Shown: one piece after another, positions 61,961-64,000 of the stretch | How the letters are laid out: each line of letters starts with the position of its first letter | Numbering within the stretch: position 1 is the first letter of the stretch | Source: Sinohyriopsis cumingii | Taxonomy: Eukaryota; Mollusca; Bivalvia; Unionida; Unionidae | DNA length: 64,000 nucleotides | Direction: 5' to 3' | Assembly (NCBI GenBank): GCA_028554795.2 | Contig: CM068830.1 | Coordinates: forward strand, 49,796,355 to 49,860,354 | The notes under the pieces: generated by a model | What the model was told of the DNA's origin: nothing | Seen by the model: the letters and a program-made list of their open reading frames with translations, nothing else | Databases searched by the model: none | Program-made: the position numbers and the translations under genes

Positions 61961-62756
61961 TGTGAGCACATGCAATAATTCATTTCTCACAGACATTAGT
62001 ATTATTTTTTCTATGCTTTAGATACCAAGAGGTCCCTTTCCGTGTTAAGGAAACCCCATGTTAGATCTTTGATCGATTTTGAAAGGAAAACTTGTACCCA
62101 AGGCGGAGAGAGAGAGAGAGAGATCAACACGTAGTAAATGAAACTCTTGAGTAAATGTCTGGAAATTAAAGAAAACAGAAAATTAACCTTTTATATAGTT
62201 TTTATGCAATGTGAATATGTGGTCTCGTTTTATCCGGGTAGATGTTGTAATCATTTATCATATAGTTCCACTTTTGACAGTCGATAATTGTTAGTCAATC
62301 ATTTATGTGCTAGAATTCACAACAGACCGTTTTTGTTGATATATTCTATTTATAGCGCTTCTGACACACTGTGTAACTCTAGTGACCTAATTGATTCGCG
62401 TGCTCGCGCATGTATATACTGTATACTTGCCATTTAGTCTGTACGGGCATGTACTGATGACTAGTTGATAAGAGTATATAGAGGTATCGGTCATGGTGTC
62501 GATAAGTGTGTTTCTCTTGTGGTATTTCTTCGGACGCGCTGGATGTCAGAGCTTGTTTGTATTATTGGCAGATACTTTTGATTGGCTTGCCGATATGTTT
62601 TGTTTACATGCGTCACTAATGGGCATTGCAGACTAGATTTTCTTTCATTGTTGAGCGTACAGAACCGGCATAGCTTCGCAAGTACCCTTATCACCAAGGT
62701 GCAATTCGTGAGCATTAAACTTCATTTCAGGTGTTTTACCGTTGGCTAGAGGAGTA

Positions 62757-62757
<1 letters not shown>
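61961..62757. other. No gene seen
   Basis: Contains a short (GA)n at about 62104-62122. Otherwise unremarkable AT-rich DNA. Confidence 0.4.
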
Positions 62758-62788
<31 letters not shown>

Positions 62789-63060
62789 ATTTAGATTTTT
62801 AAAGTAACTTTTAAGAATTCTTCAGTCATATATATTGCTACGATGTCTGCAGTGTGGCAGTTTATACTGAATGTCTAGCACTGGGGCATCATGCGCAGAC
62901 ATGTAGATAATGTCCCACCCAGTCACATTATCCTGACACAGGCCGACCAGTCATAACACTTAATTCTAAATGCTTAGCATCAAGCGAGGCAGCTATCAGT
63001 ACCATTTTTTGTGTATGTGGTATGATTCCTCAGCCGGGATTTGAATCCGCGTTGTTATGA
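62758..63060 (-). mobile_element. tRNA-derived SINE, family 2, copy 3 (head degraded)
   Basis: (CA)n tail as GT at 62758-62787, AT-rich end, the conserved GACTGGTCGGCCTG...GGATAATGTGACTGGGTGGG domain, then a damaged head with a B-box-like GGATTTGAATCC read on the plus strand; the A-box is not recognisable. Confidence 0.8.
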
Positions 63061-63770
63061 GGAAAGCATTCACATTTTACTAGTATCTTATAACACATGG
63101 GTATAAGGGTTATGTCGTATGGTTCTAATATTAACACGCTGCCTTGGTAATAACCACGGGATAATGACTTGACATTTGTTTTCTAAGTACCGTATGATAG
63201 AGCTGCATTTCTCACCAAAATCAAACACAGCTAATACATTCTCTACATCGTTATTACCACTATGAATTACGATGATAGAATTTCGTGCCAGATCCATACT
63301 GGAACATTCGTCTTTTAAAGGTTCATTGGTGGCTCCTGACTCCGGGATCATGAAATAAACTTCGATACCTTCTTATCCGAGTCGGAATGCAATCTTCAGT
63401 TTCTGAATATTTTCTCAGCTGAGATTCTGTGCTTAAATTCGCGTAGGAAACTGTCCAGGCGAAATCTCTCTTAGGACTGACTCGGAGACAGAATTCTCGA
63501 CCTTACAAGGTTATATGTAATTTATTTTTAACAATTACGGTAATCTTTCTAAGCTTTTAAGACCGAATATAAATATATTCTGTCAATATAACTAACTGTC
63601 AGCGAACCAAGAGGATGATGTATGATGTTGGATGAATTTAATTTAAGAGATTAGAAAAAGACAACTGGAGCTGTTACAATGAAATAATTCTTACAGACGA
63701 AATAGTATGAGGGCTGTTTTCTTTTAGAAAGATGCTTGGATGTATTACTACCACGGAGGCGAGTATCGGG
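63061..63770. other. No gene seen
   Basis: AT-rich; the short minus frame at 63088-63351 has no recognisable features. The 6 bp before the next element (ATCGGG, 63765-63770) are its presumptive target-site copy. Confidence 0.4.
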
Positions 63771-64000
63771 AGTAGTGAAGTGGGGCACCCTAGCGTCAAT
63801 GGGAATTAGCATTACAGAGACCCCTGGAACAATCTAGCGTCGATGGAAAATTAACATGGAGAAAAATCGTGGGTCAATCTAGCGTTAAGGGGAATTTAAC
63901 ATGGGAATAAATCGTGGGACAATCTAGCGTCAAGGGGAATTTAACATGGGAATAAATCGTGGGACTGTCTAGCGTCAAGGGGAATTGAATATGGAGAAAA
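63771..64000 (+). mobile_element. Left terminus of a third Polinton-type element, cut by the window edge
   Basis: Begins AGTAGTGAAGTGGGGCACCC, nearly the terminus of the intact element, then has 45-bp units starting near 63826, 63870, 63915 and 63960 with core TCTAGCGTCAAGGGGAATTT and AACATGGGAATAAATCG. The unit core TAGCGTC differs from TACGGAC of the intact copy, so it is another subfamily. Genes would lie beyond the window. Confidence 0.8.

Noticed and set aside
6648-63771. One giant element with ends at 6648 and 63771
   Set aside because: The two termini face away from the middle (right end at 6648, left end at 63771), so they belong to two different elements extending out of the window.

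Overview
This is a eukaryotic, AT-rich, repeat-dense genomic window. It is most likely from a mollusc, probably a bivalve. The grounds are the Polinton/Maverick elements, BIR-domain genes, several tRNA-derived SINEs, diverged tandem repeats of about 150-200 bp, and long (TA)n and (CA)n microsatellites. The species call is inference from general character, not from a search.

The centrepiece is a complete Polinton/Maverick (polintovirus/adintovirus-like element) at 11758-32024. It is 20,267 bp long, flanked by a perfect 6-bp target-site duplication (AATGTT at 11752-11757 and 32025-32030), and bounded by 324-bp inverted repeats that look almost identical. It carries the standard gene set: protein-primed DNA polymerase B, retroviral-type integrase with chromodomain, packaging ATPase, adenain-like protease, double-jelly-roll major capsid, single-jelly-roll penton and a PX-like core protein. 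It also carries two paralogous basic proteins (one with an H1-like SPKK tail), two BIR genes, a two-knuckle zinc protein and several unrecognised small genes. The core block 14411-20407 is packed with gaps of 25 nt or less up to 19763, and one pair overlaps by 4 nt (ATGA).

The most unusual signal is at the element's two ends. Five genes (three tandem coiled-coil paralogues on the left; a polyQ coiled-coil gene and a small basic gene on the right) each have, 25-30 nt after the stop codon, a 16-nt hairpin matching the replication-dependent histone mRNA 3' stem-loop (GGCCCTTTTCAGGGCC or the AGCCCT...AGGGCT variant). Each hairpin is followed by ACCCA or AGCCA and then a GAAAAGA-type purine block resembling a histone downstream element. 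Internal gene blocks end with ordinary AATAAA signals instead. The three left genes also share a 27-bp element directly upstream of a TATA-like box at fixed distance from the ATG. This looks like a separately regulated gene class that could be tied to host S phase.

Positions 1-6648 hold the right-hand part of an older, rearranged Polinton of the same lineage: penton 5' end, start-less membrane-protein gene, integrase scrap, zinc-knuckle pseudogene and a degenerate terminal array ending at 6648. Positions 63771-64000 are the left terminus of a third related element running off the window. A decayed array with the same GGGAATTTAACATGG core lies at 33010-33425.

The only well-supported host gene is an executioner-type caspase, with exons at 46948-47058 and 47770-48606. 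Other content is a 5'-truncated, frame-broken L2/CR1-type LINE (59366-61960, minus), two SINE families (four and three copies), non-autonomous inverted-repeat elements (39150-41841; 54128-54895; possibly 49394-50032), several diverged tandem-repeat fields and many microsatellites.
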